A DNA stretch of 64,000 nt, from positions 42,256 through 106,255 of the forward strand of contig NZ_VIRL01000026.1 in the NCBI RefSeq assembly GCF_006874465.1, read 5' to 3'. Below the pieces are notes generated by a model. It did no database searches. It was not told the origin of the DNA and saw nothing but the letters and a program-made list of their open reading frames with translations. Each line of letters begins with the position of its first letter. The stretch's first letter is position 1. Positions 34,315-42,440 of this stretch are shown here, piece by piece. The DNA is from Microbispora bryophytorum (GTDB lineage: Bacteria > Actinomycetota > Actinomycetes > Streptosporangiales > Streptosporangiaceae). A program made the position numbers and the translations under genes.

Positions 34315-35012
34315 CGGACCGTCATCCGCACGGGCGTGGGGTCGAAGCCGTTGCACGGGTTGTTGATCTGCGGGCAGTTGGAGATCAGGACCAGCACGTC
34401 GGTCTCGGCCCGCAGGGTGACGGCGAGGCCAGGAGCGGAGATGCCGTCCACGATGCCGAGCGTGCCGTCGGGTTCGACCGGGACGTTCATGAACCAGTTG
34501 ATGTTACTGACCAGGTCGCGTTTGCCGAGCCCGTGGCGGCTGCCCTCGATGAGGAAGTTCTCGACGCATGCGTGCTGGGAGTAGGTGTGGTGTCCGTAGC
34601 GCAGCGTGTTGGACTCCTTGGAGCAGGCGCCGCCGACGGTGTCGTGGCGTCCGCAGGTGTCCGCGACGACGGTCATCAGCGGGGTGTGCTCGTTGGACAG
34701 CAGCACGCTGCCGGTGGTGAGGAAGATGGCGCCCTGGGCCTGGATGGTGTCGGGGGCGCTGTACCGGACGGCGGTGTCGTGCGCGTCGTACAGCAGGCAG
34801 TCGACGGCCTGGTTGCCGCCGAGGTCGGTGATGGTCAGCTCCTGCCCGGCGCGGATGATCGCCGACCAGGGGGCGCGGGCGGGCACGGTGACATCAAGCA
34901 CGGGCGCATCGACCACGGGCACGTCCATCACGGGCACATCAGGCTCGGTGACATCGCGCTCGGTGACGTGGGGCCCGGTGACGTGGGGCTCGGTGACGTG
35001 GGGCTGGATCAT
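34311..35012 (-). CDS. Urea carboxylase-associated protein 2 (carboxyguanidine deiminase subunit-like)
   Basis: 233 aa. The core is SAIIRAGQELTITDLGGNQAVDCLLYDAHDT, then LMTVVADTCGRHDTVGGACSKESNTLRYG and NFLIEGSRHGLGKRDLVSNINWFMNVPVEPDG. It ends CPQINNPCNGFDPTPVRM, the cysteine-rich signature of the UAAP family. UAAP1/UAAP2 were shown in guanidine-degrading bacteria to form a carboxyguanidine deiminase. The first 40 residues are a degenerate pentapeptide repeat (HVTEP, HVTGP, HVTER, DVTEP) from 15-bp DNA units at about 34944-35006, which is absent from the usual family. It overlaps both neighbours by 4 bp. Confidence 0.88.
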   Translation of the reverse strand: MIQPHVTEPHVTGPHVTERDVTEPDVPVMDVPVVDAPVLDVTVPARAPWSAIIRAGQELTITDLGGNQAVDCLLYDAHDTAVRYSAPDTIQAQGAIFLTTGSVLLSNEHTPLMTVVADTCGRHDTVGGACSKESNTLRYGHHTYSQHACVENFLIEGSRHGLGKRDLVSNINWFMNVPVEPDGTLGIVDGISAPGLAVTLRAETDVLVLISNCPQINNPCNGFDPTPVRMTVR

Positions 35013-35824
35013 CGGGTCACCTCGGCGGTGTTGAGGAAGGCGCGGCGGCCTTCCGGGCCGGCCTGCCACAGGGGGTCGCCGGGGCCGGTGGGGCGGGCAC
35101 GCCAGGCCAGGACCTCCAGCGGGGTGCAGGTGTAGGCGGGACGGGGGTCCACGGGGTGGGCGGTGTTGGCGATGAGCACGGTCAGCGGCATCTCGGCGCG
35201 CAGGGTGACCGACGCCCCGGGACCGGCGGAGCCGGTGAAGGTCAGGCCGCCGTCGGGGCCGACCGTGACTCCCTGGAAGAAGGAGATCGACGGGGGCAGG
35301 TCCCGGGGCTGGAGCCCGTGCTTGGCCGCGGCCAGCGTGAACAGCTCGCGTCCGGCCGGGGCGGGGCCGTGCGGGGAGCCGTCGCCGTACCGTTCGGTGT
35401 TGCGCCGGAGGGTGGAGGTCCCGCACACGGTGTCGTGGCGCCCTGAGGTGTCGGCGACCACGGAGGCCAGCACGCGGCCCTGATCCGACAGCAGCAGGTG
35501 GCCTTCGCCGAGGTAGGCGTTCCACAACACCTTGACGGTGTCGGCGACGTTGAGCCGCTCCCAGGGGCGGCCCTCGACGTAGAGCAGCAGGTGCGCGCAG
35601 GCGTCGCCGGCCAGGTCGGTGAGGCGCAGCTCGGTGCCCCGGGCCAGCACCTTGTGGGTGTAGCCGCCTCCGGCGACGGTCTCGGCCCACACGAGGTGGG
35701 CGGGGTCGACGCCGTCGGGCGGGGTGGGCCAGGCCGAGGCCGGCAGCACCGGCATGGTGCCGCTTGTGGTGCCCTCCTGTGCTCGGGCGTGCTCGCGCGC
35801 GCCGTAGGTCGTGCTGGTCGCCAT
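35009..35824 (-). CDS. Urea carboxylase-associated protein 1 (carboxyguanidine deiminase subunit-like)
   Basis: 271 aa, ATG start with a GAGGAGG-type RBS just upstream. It is the paralogue of UAAP2: GYTHKVLARGTELRLTDLAGDACAHLLLYV, then VLASVVADTSGRHDTVCGTSTLRRNTERYG and DLPPSISFFQGVTVGPDGG. It ends VDPRPAYTCTPLEVLAWRA. It is the first gene of the operon UAAP1-UAAP2-carboxylase-AtzF, in which every junction overlaps, so expression should be tightly coupled. A palindromic operator lies 24-45 bp upstream, shared with the divergent TetR gene. Confidence 0.88.
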   Translation of the reverse strand: MATSTTYGAREHARAQEGTTSGTMPVLPASAWPTPPDGVDPAHLVWAETVAGGGYTHKVLARGTELRLTDLAGDACAHLLLYVEGRPWERLNVADTVKVLWNAYLGEGHLLLSDQGRVLASVVADTSGRHDTVCGTSTLRRNTERYGDGSPHGPAPAGRELFTLAAAKHGLQPRDLPPSISFFQGVTVGPDGGLTFTGSAGPGASVTLRAEMPLTVLIANTAHPVDPRPAYTCTPLEVLAWRARPTGPGDPLWQAGPEGRRAFLNTAEVTR

Positions 35825-35847
35825 GACGCCTCCTCCTCGGGGGGTGG

Positions 35848-35869
35848 ATTTCTGTCGCACGACAGAAAT
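35848..35869. promoter_or_regulatory. TetR operator, copy 1 (urea/guanidine operon)
   Basis: ATTTCTGTCG-CA-CGACAGAAAT, a perfect 10-bp inverted repeat with a 2-nt centre, between UAAP1 and the divergent tetR. The same half-site occurs upstream of the permease gene (38257-38278), which points to a common regulator, most simply the TetR protein encoded here. Confidence 0.8.
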
Positions 35870-35969
35870 TAGGCGGGGTGTGTTTCCGCTCACGCGCCCC
35901 CCGGTTTCCCGCCTGTTACCGGAAGCGCACAGCCGCGGCGGCCGGAGGCAGGTGTGCGAGGATCGTCCG

Positions 35970-36755
35970 GTGAGTGCCCGTTCCACCCAGCCCGGTAGCA
36001 CCCAGCCCGGTGCCACCGAGCCCCGTTCCACCCAGCCCGGTACCGCCCAGCCCGGTTCCACCCAGCCCGGTTCCACCCAGCCCGGTTCGGGCGTGCGGAG
36101 GGTCGGCAGGCCGCGAGCCGTCGCGCGTCCACGAAGTGAGCTGAGCCCGCGCGAGGAGATCCTGACGGCGGCGGCCGAGTTGTTCACGACCAACGGCTAC
36201 GCCGCGACCTCGACGAGGGCGATGGCCGAGCGGGCCGGCATCAGACAGGCGTCGATCTACCACTACTTCGACGGCAAGGAGGACATCCTCGCCGAACTGC
36301 TGGAGAGCACGGTGCGGCCCTCGCTGGAGACCGCCCGCGCCCTGACCGGCGGCACGCCCGAACAGCGGCTGTGGGAGCTGTGCCACTGCGATGCCCGGCT
36401 GTTGTGCTCGGGCCCGCACAACCTCGGCGCGCTCTACCTTCTGCCCGAGGTGCGCACCGAGCGGTTCGCCGCCTTCCTGCGCATGCGCGGCGAGCTCAAG
36501 GACACCTACAGGCGGCTGCTGGCGGCCACCGCCGCCGGTGCGGCGCTCACGCCCGCCGACCGGGCGCTGCGCACCGACCTGCTGTTCGCGCTGATCGAGG
36601 GCGTCATCCTGATCCGCAGGGACGCCCCGGGCGAGATGGCCGCCGACGTCCTGGAGACGCTGGCGGCCGCCACCGCCGACGCGGCGCTACGCCTGGCCGG
36701 TGTTGCCGACCGGGATCTGCCCGACCCGCGCGAGGCCGGCCGCGGGCCGGCGTAG
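35970..36755 (+). CDS. TetR-family regulator of the urea/guanidine locus
   Basis: 261 aa from GTG 35970; GTG 35952 is possible. The N-terminal extension is a pentapeptide repeat (STQPG x7 with variants) from a 15-bp tandem repeat, then basic VGRPRAVARPR. A standard TetR HTH follows (REEILTAAAELFTTNGYAATSTRAMAERAGIRQASIYHYFDGKEDILAELL), then a helical sensor domain with His/Cys residues (LWELCHCDARLLCSGPHN). It is divergent from UAAP1. Its last 69 bp overlap the convergent permease gene, an unusual tail-to-tail overlap that could produce antisense effects. Confidence 0.88.
   Translation: MSARSTQPGSTQPGATEPRSTQPGTAQPGSTQPGSTQPGSGVRRVGRPRAVARPRSELSPREEILTAAAELFTTNGYAATSTRAMAERAGIRQASIYHYFDGKEDILAELLESTVRPSLETARALTGGTPEQRLWELCHCDARLLCSGPHNLGALYLLPEVRTERFAAFLRMRGELKDTYRRLLAATAAGAALTPADRALRTDLLFALIEGVILIRRDAPGEMAADVLETLAAATADAALRLAGVADRDLPDPREAGRGPA
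35981..36085 (+). repeat. Seven tandem 15-bp units in the tetR N-terminus
   Basis: Unit TTCCACCCAGCCCGG, repeated seven times with few changes, encoding STQPG pentapeptides. It is in-frame, so copy-number changes keep the reading frame. Not a CRISPR: there are no spacers. Confidence 0.9.
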
Positions 36756-38234
36756 CCGCCGGTAGAGCGCGCCCAGAGCGACGACCGCCGCCAGGAAGAG
36801 CAGGGTGAACCACTGGAAGAACCAGTGGCCGGTGATCGGGGCGTACACCTCGGTCCTCGGCCAGGCCAGGTTGACCATCATCGCCAGGCCGTAGCAGAAG
36901 GCCAGCGCGTTGACCGGCAGGCCCCAGCGGCCCATGCTGAACAGCCGGCTGCCGTCCTCGGCGAACCCGCCCGGCGCTCCGCCCCGCCAGCCACCGCGCA
37001 GGCGCTGGAGCAGCAGGGGGCCCGTCACCATCGCGTACGCCAGGTAGAGCAGCACGATGCAGGTCGTGCCGATGGCCAGGAACGCCTCGGGAGAGGCGAA
37101 GTTGAGCAGCAGGATGGCCGCCGCGCCCACTCCGGTGACCAGCGCGGGCCCGGCCGGCATCCCGGTGCGGGGCGAGACCCTGGACAGCGCGCCCGACAGG
37201 GGCATCGCCCCGTCGCGTGCCATGGAGAACAACATCCGGGTGGCGGCGGTCTGGATCGCCATGGTCGCCACGGTGATCGCCAGCACCACGTCGGCCAGCA
37301 GCAGCTTGCCCACCCAGTCGCCCAGGCTGCTGGTGAGCACGTAGGACAGGCCCTCGGAGGCGAGCCTCCCGTCGGTCAGGCTGGGAGCGGCGAGCAGACC
37401 GGCGAACAGGATGAGCCCCCCGAGCACCCCGGCCGCCGTGAGCGCGGTCAGGATGGTGCGCGGCGCCACCAGCCGGGGGCTGCGGGTCTCCTCGCTCAGC
37501 TCTCCCGCGCTGTCGAACCCGATGAGCACGTAGGCGGCGGTGAACGAGCCGACCAGCAGCGCGCCGATGGCCCCGCCCTGCCCGCCGGTGCTGAACGTGA
37601 TGCCGGGACCGTGCTCGGCGTGGGTGAGCAGCAGCACGACGATGAGGATCGCACCGACGATCTCGGCGGTGACGCCGATGCTGTTGATCCGGGCGAGAAC
37701 GCGGTTGTCGACGACGTTCACGGTGGTGGTGAGCGCGAGCAGGATCAGGCCGAGAATCGCGGCGTTGGCGGCGCCCGTGGCGGTGGTGGGCGCGGGATCG
37801 CCGCCGACGAGCTGGAAACCCGGCCAGATCGCGGGCAGCACCATCTGCAGGGCGAGCGCCGCGGCGGCGATCACGACGATCTGCCCGAGAATCATGATCC
37901 ACCCGGCGAACCACCCGAACGTCGCCGTGCTGAGCCGGGTGGACCACTGGTAGATGGAGCCGGAGATCGGATAGCGGGCGGCCAGCTCGGCGAAGCACAG
38001 GGCGACCAGGATCTGTCCGGCCAGCACGACGGGCCAGGTCCAGAAGAAGGCCGGGCCGCCGAAGGCGTACCCGAAGGCGAAGAACTGGAAGACCGTGGTC
38101 AGTACGGAGATGAAGGAGAAGCCGGCGGCGAAGGAGGCGTACCTGCCCATGCTGCGGTGCAGCTCCTGGCGGTAGCCGAACGTCTGCAGGGCGCTCTCGT
38201 CGGTGGGAGGCGATGAAGGGGCGGTGACGGCCAT
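36687..38234 (-). CDS. APC-family amino acid/amine permease
   Basis: 515 aa with about 12 hydrophobic segments. The amino acid-polyamine-organocation family is recognised from GRYASFAAGFSFISVLTTVFQFFAFGYAFGGPAFFWTWP, the ARYPISGSIYQWS motif, the IGFDSAGELSEETRSPRLVAPRTI loop and ATRMLFSMARDGAMPLSG. This resembles the GABA-permease/amino-acid transporter branch that often accompanies urea-carboxylase loci. The substrate is likely urea-, guanidine- or amine-like by context. A copy of the TetR operator lies 22-45 bp before the start. It ends inside the tetR 3' end. Confidence 0.9.
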   Translation of the reverse strand: MAVTAPSSPPTDESALQTFGYRQELHRSMGRYASFAAGFSFISVLTTVFQFFAFGYAFGGPAFFWTWPVVLAGQILVALCFAELAARYPISGSIYQWSTRLSTATFGWFAGWIMILGQIVVIAAAALALQMVLPAIWPGFQLVGGDPAPTTATGAANAAILGLILLALTTTVNVVDNRVLARINSIGVTAEIVGAILIVVLLLTHAEHGPGITFSTGGQGGAIGALLVGSFTAAYVLIGFDSAGELSEETRSPRLVAPRTILTALTAAGVLGGLILFAGLLAAPSLTDGRLASEGLSYVLTSSLGDWVGKLLLADVVLAITVATMAIQTAATRMLFSMARDGAMPLSGALSRVSPRTGMPAGPALVTGVGAAAILLLNFASPEAFLAIGTTCIVLLYLAYAMVTGPLLLQRLRGGWRGGAPGGFAEDGSRLFSMGRWGLPVNALAFCYGLAMMVNLAWPRTEVYAPITGHWFFQWFTLLFLAAVVALGALYRRLRRPAAGLARVGQIPVGNTGQA

Positions 38235-38256
38235 CGGGACTCCGGGCGCTGGAGAG

Positions 38257-38278
38257 ATTTCTGTCGGTTGACAGTTAT
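38257..38278. promoter_or_regulatory. TetR operator, copy 2 (permease)
   Basis: ATTTCTGTCG-GT-TGACAGTTAT upstream of the permease. The left arm is identical to that of copy 1; the right arm has three differences. The downstream spacer to 38543 contains only short CATCCCTCACCG direct repeats and no gene. Confidence 0.7.
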
Positions 38279-38543
38279 GTACGGGGCCGTCGTTTCCGCG
38301 TCGTCACGGCCGCGTTCATCCGCCGTAACGCATCCCTCACCGCATCCCTCACCGCGCCCCTCGACGGGGAATCCTCCTCGACGACCCGGCGCCAGGGCCA
38401 CCGCCACCGTCTGCGTCACCCGGCGCCGCACACATCCGCCCCGGGACGGACATCGCCGTCCCCGGCCGGCGCTCGCGCCGCGAGCACCCTCTCGCCTCCG
38501 CCGGTCCCTGCGGTGACCTGCGGGATCACCGTCGACGACCGGG

Positions 38544-39680
38544 TCAGGTCACGAGGACGGGATGGCGCACCACCGCGTCAAAGCCGTAGCCGAAAACGTT
38601 GTACGCCGCGTGGCCGGGCTGCACGGCGCCCGTCTCGTCGGCGGCCCGGACGAGCAGGTGGAGGTTCCCCGCCTCGCGTGGGGTCCAGGGGAAGGTCCAG
38701 CGGACCCAGCCGTGCGGGTGCCGGTCGCCGAGCAGGCGGGCCGGACGCCACGAAACGCCCTCGTCGTCGCTGACCTCGGCCCGGACCACGCGCCCGCCGC
38801 CCGACCACGAACGGCCGCGCAGCAGATGCTCGCGCCCTGCTTCGAGACGGGCCGGCCAGGGCAGTTCGAAGGCGCTCTTCACCCCCATCCGGGTCAGCGG
38901 CGGGCCGCCCCCGGGCGGGTGACCGGGGCCGTGCATCCGGTAGAGCCGTGTGCTCCAGGGCGACTCCAGCGGCTCCGCCGACACCTCGACGTCCCCCAGC
39001 CACTTGATCGAGGCGGCGCCCACCCAGCCCGGCACGACCAGCCGCGCCGGATGACCGTGGTCGGGCGGCAGGGGCCGCCCGTTCATCTCGTAGGCCACCA
39101 GCACGTCGTCCAGCGCCTTCGCCACGGGAAGCGGGCGCCGCACCCTCCCCAGGTTCTCCCCCGCCTCGACGTAGTCGGCGTCGAGCCCGCGCGGCATCAG
39201 CGCGACAGCCCTGTCGCTCATCCCCGCCCTGTCCAGGAGCGCCGCGAGGCGCACGCCCCGCCAGCGCGCCACCCCCACCGCGCCCAGCCGCCAGGGGGTG
39301 CCGGACACCTCCTGGTTCTGCTGCTCGCCGTACAGGCGGCGCCCGTTGCCGGCGCACTCGATGAACGCGGTCACGGTCTCGGCCGGCATGCCGAGCAGGT
39401 CGCGGTAGGTGAACGCGACCGGCCCGCCGCGCAGGGCGTCGCCCCACAGCGTGAGCCGCCAGGCGGCCGCGTCGATCAGCGGCGTCGCCGTGTGGTTGCG
39501 GACGAAGAAGAGGCCGTCCGGCGTCAGGTAGTCCTCGCCGCGCAGCGCCTCCCAGCGGGTCTCCGCGTTCGTGCCGTGCACGGCGAACAGGCGGGGCGGC
39601 AGCGGCTTGCGGATGCCGGGCGGGGGTGCCGTCTCCGGCGCCGTACGCCGTGTTGCACATCTGTCCCTCATGGAAGTCAT
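38544..39680 (-). CDS. Sulfite oxidase-family molybdopterin enzyme
   Basis: About 378 aa from ATG 39680. GTG 39692 and ATG 39671 are alternatives; AGGAGG at 39684-39689 is too close to ATG 39680 and fits ATG 39671 about as well. Moco domain: PDGLFFVRNHTATPLID, GDALRGGPVAFTYRDLLGMP, FIECAGNGRRLY with the Mo-ligating cysteine (residue 109 from this start), ADYVEAGENLG, and PARLVVPGWVGAASIKWLGDVEVS. A C-terminal Ig-like dimerisation domain follows (RAEVSDDEGVSWRPARL ... GWVRWTFPW). The family oxidises sulfite to sulfate or reduces related oxides. There is no signal peptide and no heme domain, so it may be cytoplasmic. It lies 21 bp after the LanC-like gene and is co-transcribed with it. Confidence 0.85.
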   Translation of the reverse strand: MTSMRDRCATRRTAPETAPPPGIRKPLPPRLFAVHGTNAETRWEALRGEDYLTPDGLFFVRNHTATPLIDAAAWRLTLWGDALRGGPVAFTYRDLLGMPAETVTAFIECAGNGRRLYGEQQNQEVSGTPWRLGAVGVARWRGVRLAALLDRAGMSDRAVALMPRGLDADYVEAGENLGRVRRPLPVAKALDDVLVAYEMNGRPLPPDHGHPARLVVPGWVGAASIKWLGDVEVSAEPLESPWSTRLYRMHGPGHPPGGGPPLTRMGVKSAFELPWPARLEAGREHLLRGRSWSGGGRVVRAEVSDDEGVSWRPARLLGDRHPHGWVRWTFPWTPREAGNLHLLVRAADETGAVQPGHAAYNVFGYGFDAVVRHPVLVT

Positions 39681-39701
39681 GCGCCTCCTCACCTGCCGCT
39701 G

Positions 39702-41048
39702 TCAGCCGGCCGGCCTCCGCAGGGCGACGGCCGGCATGGGAATGGGCGGAAAGGGGTTGTCGGGCAGCAGGATCACCCGGCGCGGCCGGTCCGCCTGTCC
39801 CGCCGCGTCCAGGTGCAGCAGGGCCGCCCCGATCCCCGCCGCCCCGGTCAGATAGCCGGTGTCGGCCGACGCCTCTCCGGGACGGTGCCGCCGGTATGCC
39901 TGATACCAGCGGTATCCCCGGCCGTCGTAACCGGTCGCCCGGCCGATCAGGTGGTCGGCGAGCCTGCGGGCGAACTCCAGGTGCTCCTGCTCCCCCGTCG
40001 CCGCCCATAAGCCCACGTACAGCTCGATCAGTCCGGCGGTGCCGCAGCACTGACAGGCGACGTTCCACAGCCCCGCGGTCTGCCGGAAGGGCGCGCCCGA
40101 CTCCCTGACCCCCCTGGCGAGCCGCTTCGCCCACTCCAGGTCGCCGCCGTCGCCGCTCACCCGATACAGCTCGTAGAACATGCGCGCGATCCCGGCGGAC
40201 CCCGAGCAGTAGCCCAGGTGGTCGGTGACCGCCGCGCTCTCCCCCGTCAGGACGCCGGCGGCCCGGACGAGGGCCGCGCCGCGGCGCGCCGCGTCGAGGA
40301 AGGCCTCCTCGCCCGTCGCACCGTACAGGTGGGCGAGGAGGAAGGCCGTTCCGGCCGTTCCGGCGAGGAAGCCGGGCGGGGCCGCCTCCGCGGGCAGGGC
40401 CGGGCACTCCGTGGGCCGCTCGCGGGGCGCGGTCAGCCGCGCGATCCGCCGTCCCGCCTCGACGGCCATCTCCTCGTAGGCCGGCACGCCAAGCGCCGCC
40501 GCGGCGCGCAGCAGCCCCAGCACGACGCCGCCGTCACCGCGCAGCGTGACATCGCCCGACCAGCCGATGCCGCCGTCGTCGAACCCCCGGGCGCTTCTGA
40601 CGATCCTGTCGGCCGCCGCGAGCGCCGCGCTCTCGAAACGCTCCTCGCCGAGCGCCCAGCCGGCCTCGGTCAGCGCGAGGACGACACCGGCGAGGCCGTG
40701 GTGGAGCGACGCGTCGGCCTGCCGCCGCCAGGTCGACGCGAGGTAGCGGGCGCCCGCGCGGGCGTCCTCCAGGTAGGCGTCGTGCCCGGTCCCGGCGGCG
40801 AGCTCCAGGAAGAACAGCACGATCCCGGCCGCCCCGGAATGGAGAGACGCGGCGTGGAGAGACGCAGAGTGAAGGGACGCGGGTCCGCCGGGCGTCGCCG
40901 CCCGGCCGTGCGGGTCGGGGTTGGCCCGCCACCGCCTCCCGCTCTCGTCGTCGACGGCGGCCGTGCGTATCCACCGTCCCGCCATGATGGCGGCCGTCAG
41001 CGGAGTCTCTGCGCGCTCATCGGATGAGCGGAACGGGTCCGGGCCCAT
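39702..41048 (-). CDS. LanC-like protein
   Basis: 448 aa from ATG 41048. It has the alpha/alpha toroid repeats of LanC-like proteins: SLHSGAAGIVLFFLELA, SLHHGLAGVVLALTEAG, GFLAGTAGTAFLLAHLY, GYCSGSAGIARMFYELYR, CQCCGTAGLIELYVGLW and GYLTGAAGIGAALL. LanC enzymes bind zinc through Cys (GYCSG-like) and Cys-His (CHG). Here the second site reads CCG, so the canonical His is replaced by Cys. No lanthipeptide precursor or LanB/LanM dehydratase gene is nearby. Pairing with a sulfite oxidase-type gene is odd. It may be a LanCL-like stand-alone enzyme acting on thiols. Confidence 0.85.
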   Translation of the reverse strand: MGPDPFRSSDERAETPLTAAIMAGRWIRTAAVDDESGRRWRANPDPHGRAATPGGPASLHSASLHAASLHSGAAGIVLFFLELAAGTGHDAYLEDARAGARYLASTWRRQADASLHHGLAGVVLALTEAGWALGEERFESAALAAADRIVRSARGFDDGGIGWSGDVTLRGDGGVVLGLLRAAAALGVPAYEEMAVEAGRRIARLTAPRERPTECPALPAEAAPPGFLAGTAGTAFLLAHLYGATGEEAFLDAARRGAALVRAAGVLTGESAAVTDHLGYCSGSAGIARMFYELYRVSGDGGDLEWAKRLARGVRESGAPFRQTAGLWNVACQCCGTAGLIELYVGLWAATGEQEHLEFARRLADHLIGRATGYDGRGYRWYQAYRRHRPGEASADTGYLTGAAGIGAALLHLDAAGQADRPRRVILLPDNPFPPIPMPAVALRRPAG

Positions 41049-41184
41049 GACCTCACTATCCCACAAACCTGGTAGGTAATAGCAAGTATCTGCTCCAAGC
41101 CTTTCCTGTATTCCCTATTGACTTGATGGGTATTAGCGCTCCACAGTCGAGCCGAGCACTCGACTCCCGAGAAAGGCGTCCGGC

Positions 41185-41322
41185 GTGAGCAACGAAGACC
41201 CCCCGACCGTCGGCGAGCACACCCGTGCCGCGATCAACGAGGACTGGGCCGCCACCGTCGTCGGCCTCGTCCTCCTCGCGCTGGTCATCACCGGCGTGAT
41301 CCCGACGGGGCTGGTGCCGTGA
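41185..41322 (+). CDS. Small single-pass membrane protein before the YeiH-type exporter
   Basis: 45 aa, GTG start (GAGAAAGG upstream). An acidic N-terminus (SNEDPPTVGEHTRAAINEDW) is followed by one hydrophobic helix (AATVVGLVLLALVITGVIPTGLV). The stop TGA shares a base with the ATG of the next gene (TGATG), so it is translationally coupled. Probably a small accessory subunit of the exporter. Confidence 0.75.
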   Translation: MSNEDPPTVGEHTRAAINEDWAATVVGLVLLALVITGVIPTGLVP

Positions 41323-42440
41323 TGAGCAGCGAAACGGCCCTTCCCGCCACGACGCGGGCCACGACGAGGGCCACGGCGTGGCACTGGCCCGCCCTCGGCG
41401 TCCTCACCGTCCTCGTCCTCGCCGCCGGCACCAGAGCCCTGGAGAAGGGCGTGCCCGAGTGGTTCGCGGGCTCCGGCCTGGCCAAGACGATCGAGTTCCC
41501 CGTCTACGCGATCGCCCTCGGCCTGCTGGGCAACGCGGTGCTCACCGCAACCGGGCTGCGTGACCGCCTGGCCGCCGGCTTCCGCACCGAGTTCTTCATC
41601 AAGACCGGCCTGGTGCTCCTCGGAGCGTCGATCAACCTGAAGGTGATCGTCACCGCGGCCGGTCCCGCGATCGTCCAGGGCATCGTGCTGATCAGCGCGG
41701 TGTTCCTGTTCACCTGGTGGCTCGGCGGCCGCCTCGGGCTGGACGACAGGCTGCGGGCGCTGCTGTCGGCCGCGGTGTCCATCTGCGGCGTCAGCGCCGC
41801 CATCGCGGCGGCGGGAGCCGTACAGGCCAGGCGCGAGCAGCTTGCCTACAGCGCGAGCCTGGTGATCGCGTTCGCCCTGCCGTCCATCTTCGTCCTCCCC
41901 GCACTGGCCTCGGCCCTGGGGCTGAGCCCGGAGGTGGCGGGCGCCTGGATCGGCGGCAACATCGACACGACGGCGGCGGTGACCGCGGCCGGCACCCTCG
42001 CGGGCGAGAACGCGCTGGCCGTCGCCACCATCGTCAAGGTCACGCAGAACGCCCTGATCGGCGTCGTGGTGGTCGCGCTGACCGCCTGGTTCGCCTTCCG
42101 GGTCGAGCGCCGTCCCGGCGCCGAGCGGCCGGGCGCGGGCGAGCTGTGGCGCCGGTTCCCGAAGTTCGTGCTCGGCTTCCTGGCGGCCTCGGTGGTGACC
42201 ACGTGGTATCTGACCACGGTCGGCGCGGCCGAGGGCAAGGCGGTCGTCGGCGTCGCCAACGACCTGCGCACCTGGTTCCTCATCCTGGCCTTCGTCAGCA
42301 TCGGCCTGGAGTTCCGGGTGGCCTCGCTCCGGGAGGCGGGCTGGCGTCCGGTCGCCGTCTTCGCCGCCGCCACCGTGGCCAACGTGCTGCTGGCCCTCGG
42401 GCTCGCCACGGTCCTGTTCAGCGGCTTCACCGTCACCTGA
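41322..42440 (+). CDS. YeiH/UPF0324-family putative sulfate exporter
   Basis: 372 aa with about 10 hydrophobic helices. Family motifs: PVYAIALGLLGNAVLTATG, EFFIKTGLVLLGASINLKVI, LSAAVSICGVSAAIAAAGAV, AGAWIGGNIDTTAAVTAAG, ATIVKVTQNALIGVVVV and the C-terminal FLILAFVSIGLEFRV. The family is predicted to export sulfate/sulfite or related anions and is often regulated with sulfur metabolism. Its position beside the sulfite oxidase and an ABC/flavoprotein operon supports that. The 3' end overlaps the convergent small gene by 8 bp. Confidence 0.85.
   Translation: MSSETALPATTRATTRATAWHWPALGVLTVLVLAAGTRALEKGVPEWFAGSGLAKTIEFPVYAIALGLLGNAVLTATGLRDRLAAGFRTEFFIKTGLVLLGASINLKVIVTAAGPAIVQGIVLISAVFLFTWWLGGRLGLDDRLRALLSAAVSICGVSAAIAAAGAVQARREQLAYSASLVIAFALPSIFVLPALASALGLSPEVAGAWIGGNIDTTAAVTAAGTLAGENALAVATIVKVTQNALIGVVVVALTAWFAFRVERRPGAERPGAGELWRRFPKFVLGFLAASVVTTWYLTTVGAAEGKAVVGVANDLRTWFLILAFVSIGLEFRVASLREAGWRPVAVFAAATVANVLLALGLATVLFSGFTVT

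Noticed and set aside
31255..34584. 1109-aa plus-strand open frame
   Set aside because: Antisense of the urea/guanidine carboxylase; compositional only.
35981..36085. Short direct repeats resembling a CRISPR or iteron array
   Set aside because: Contiguous 15-bp units without spacers, translated as STQPG; no replication or Cas genes near.
38578..40407. 609-aa minus frame across the sulfite oxidase and LanC genes
   Set aside because: It is out of frame with both, Arg/Gly/Pro-rich and without domains. I also looked in it for a lanthipeptide precursor and found none convincing.
41101..41184. TTGACT at 41118 as a promoter for the small peptide/YeiH gene
   Set aside because: No acceptable -10 hexamer at 16-18 nt spacing; TATTAG lies only 7 nt away.
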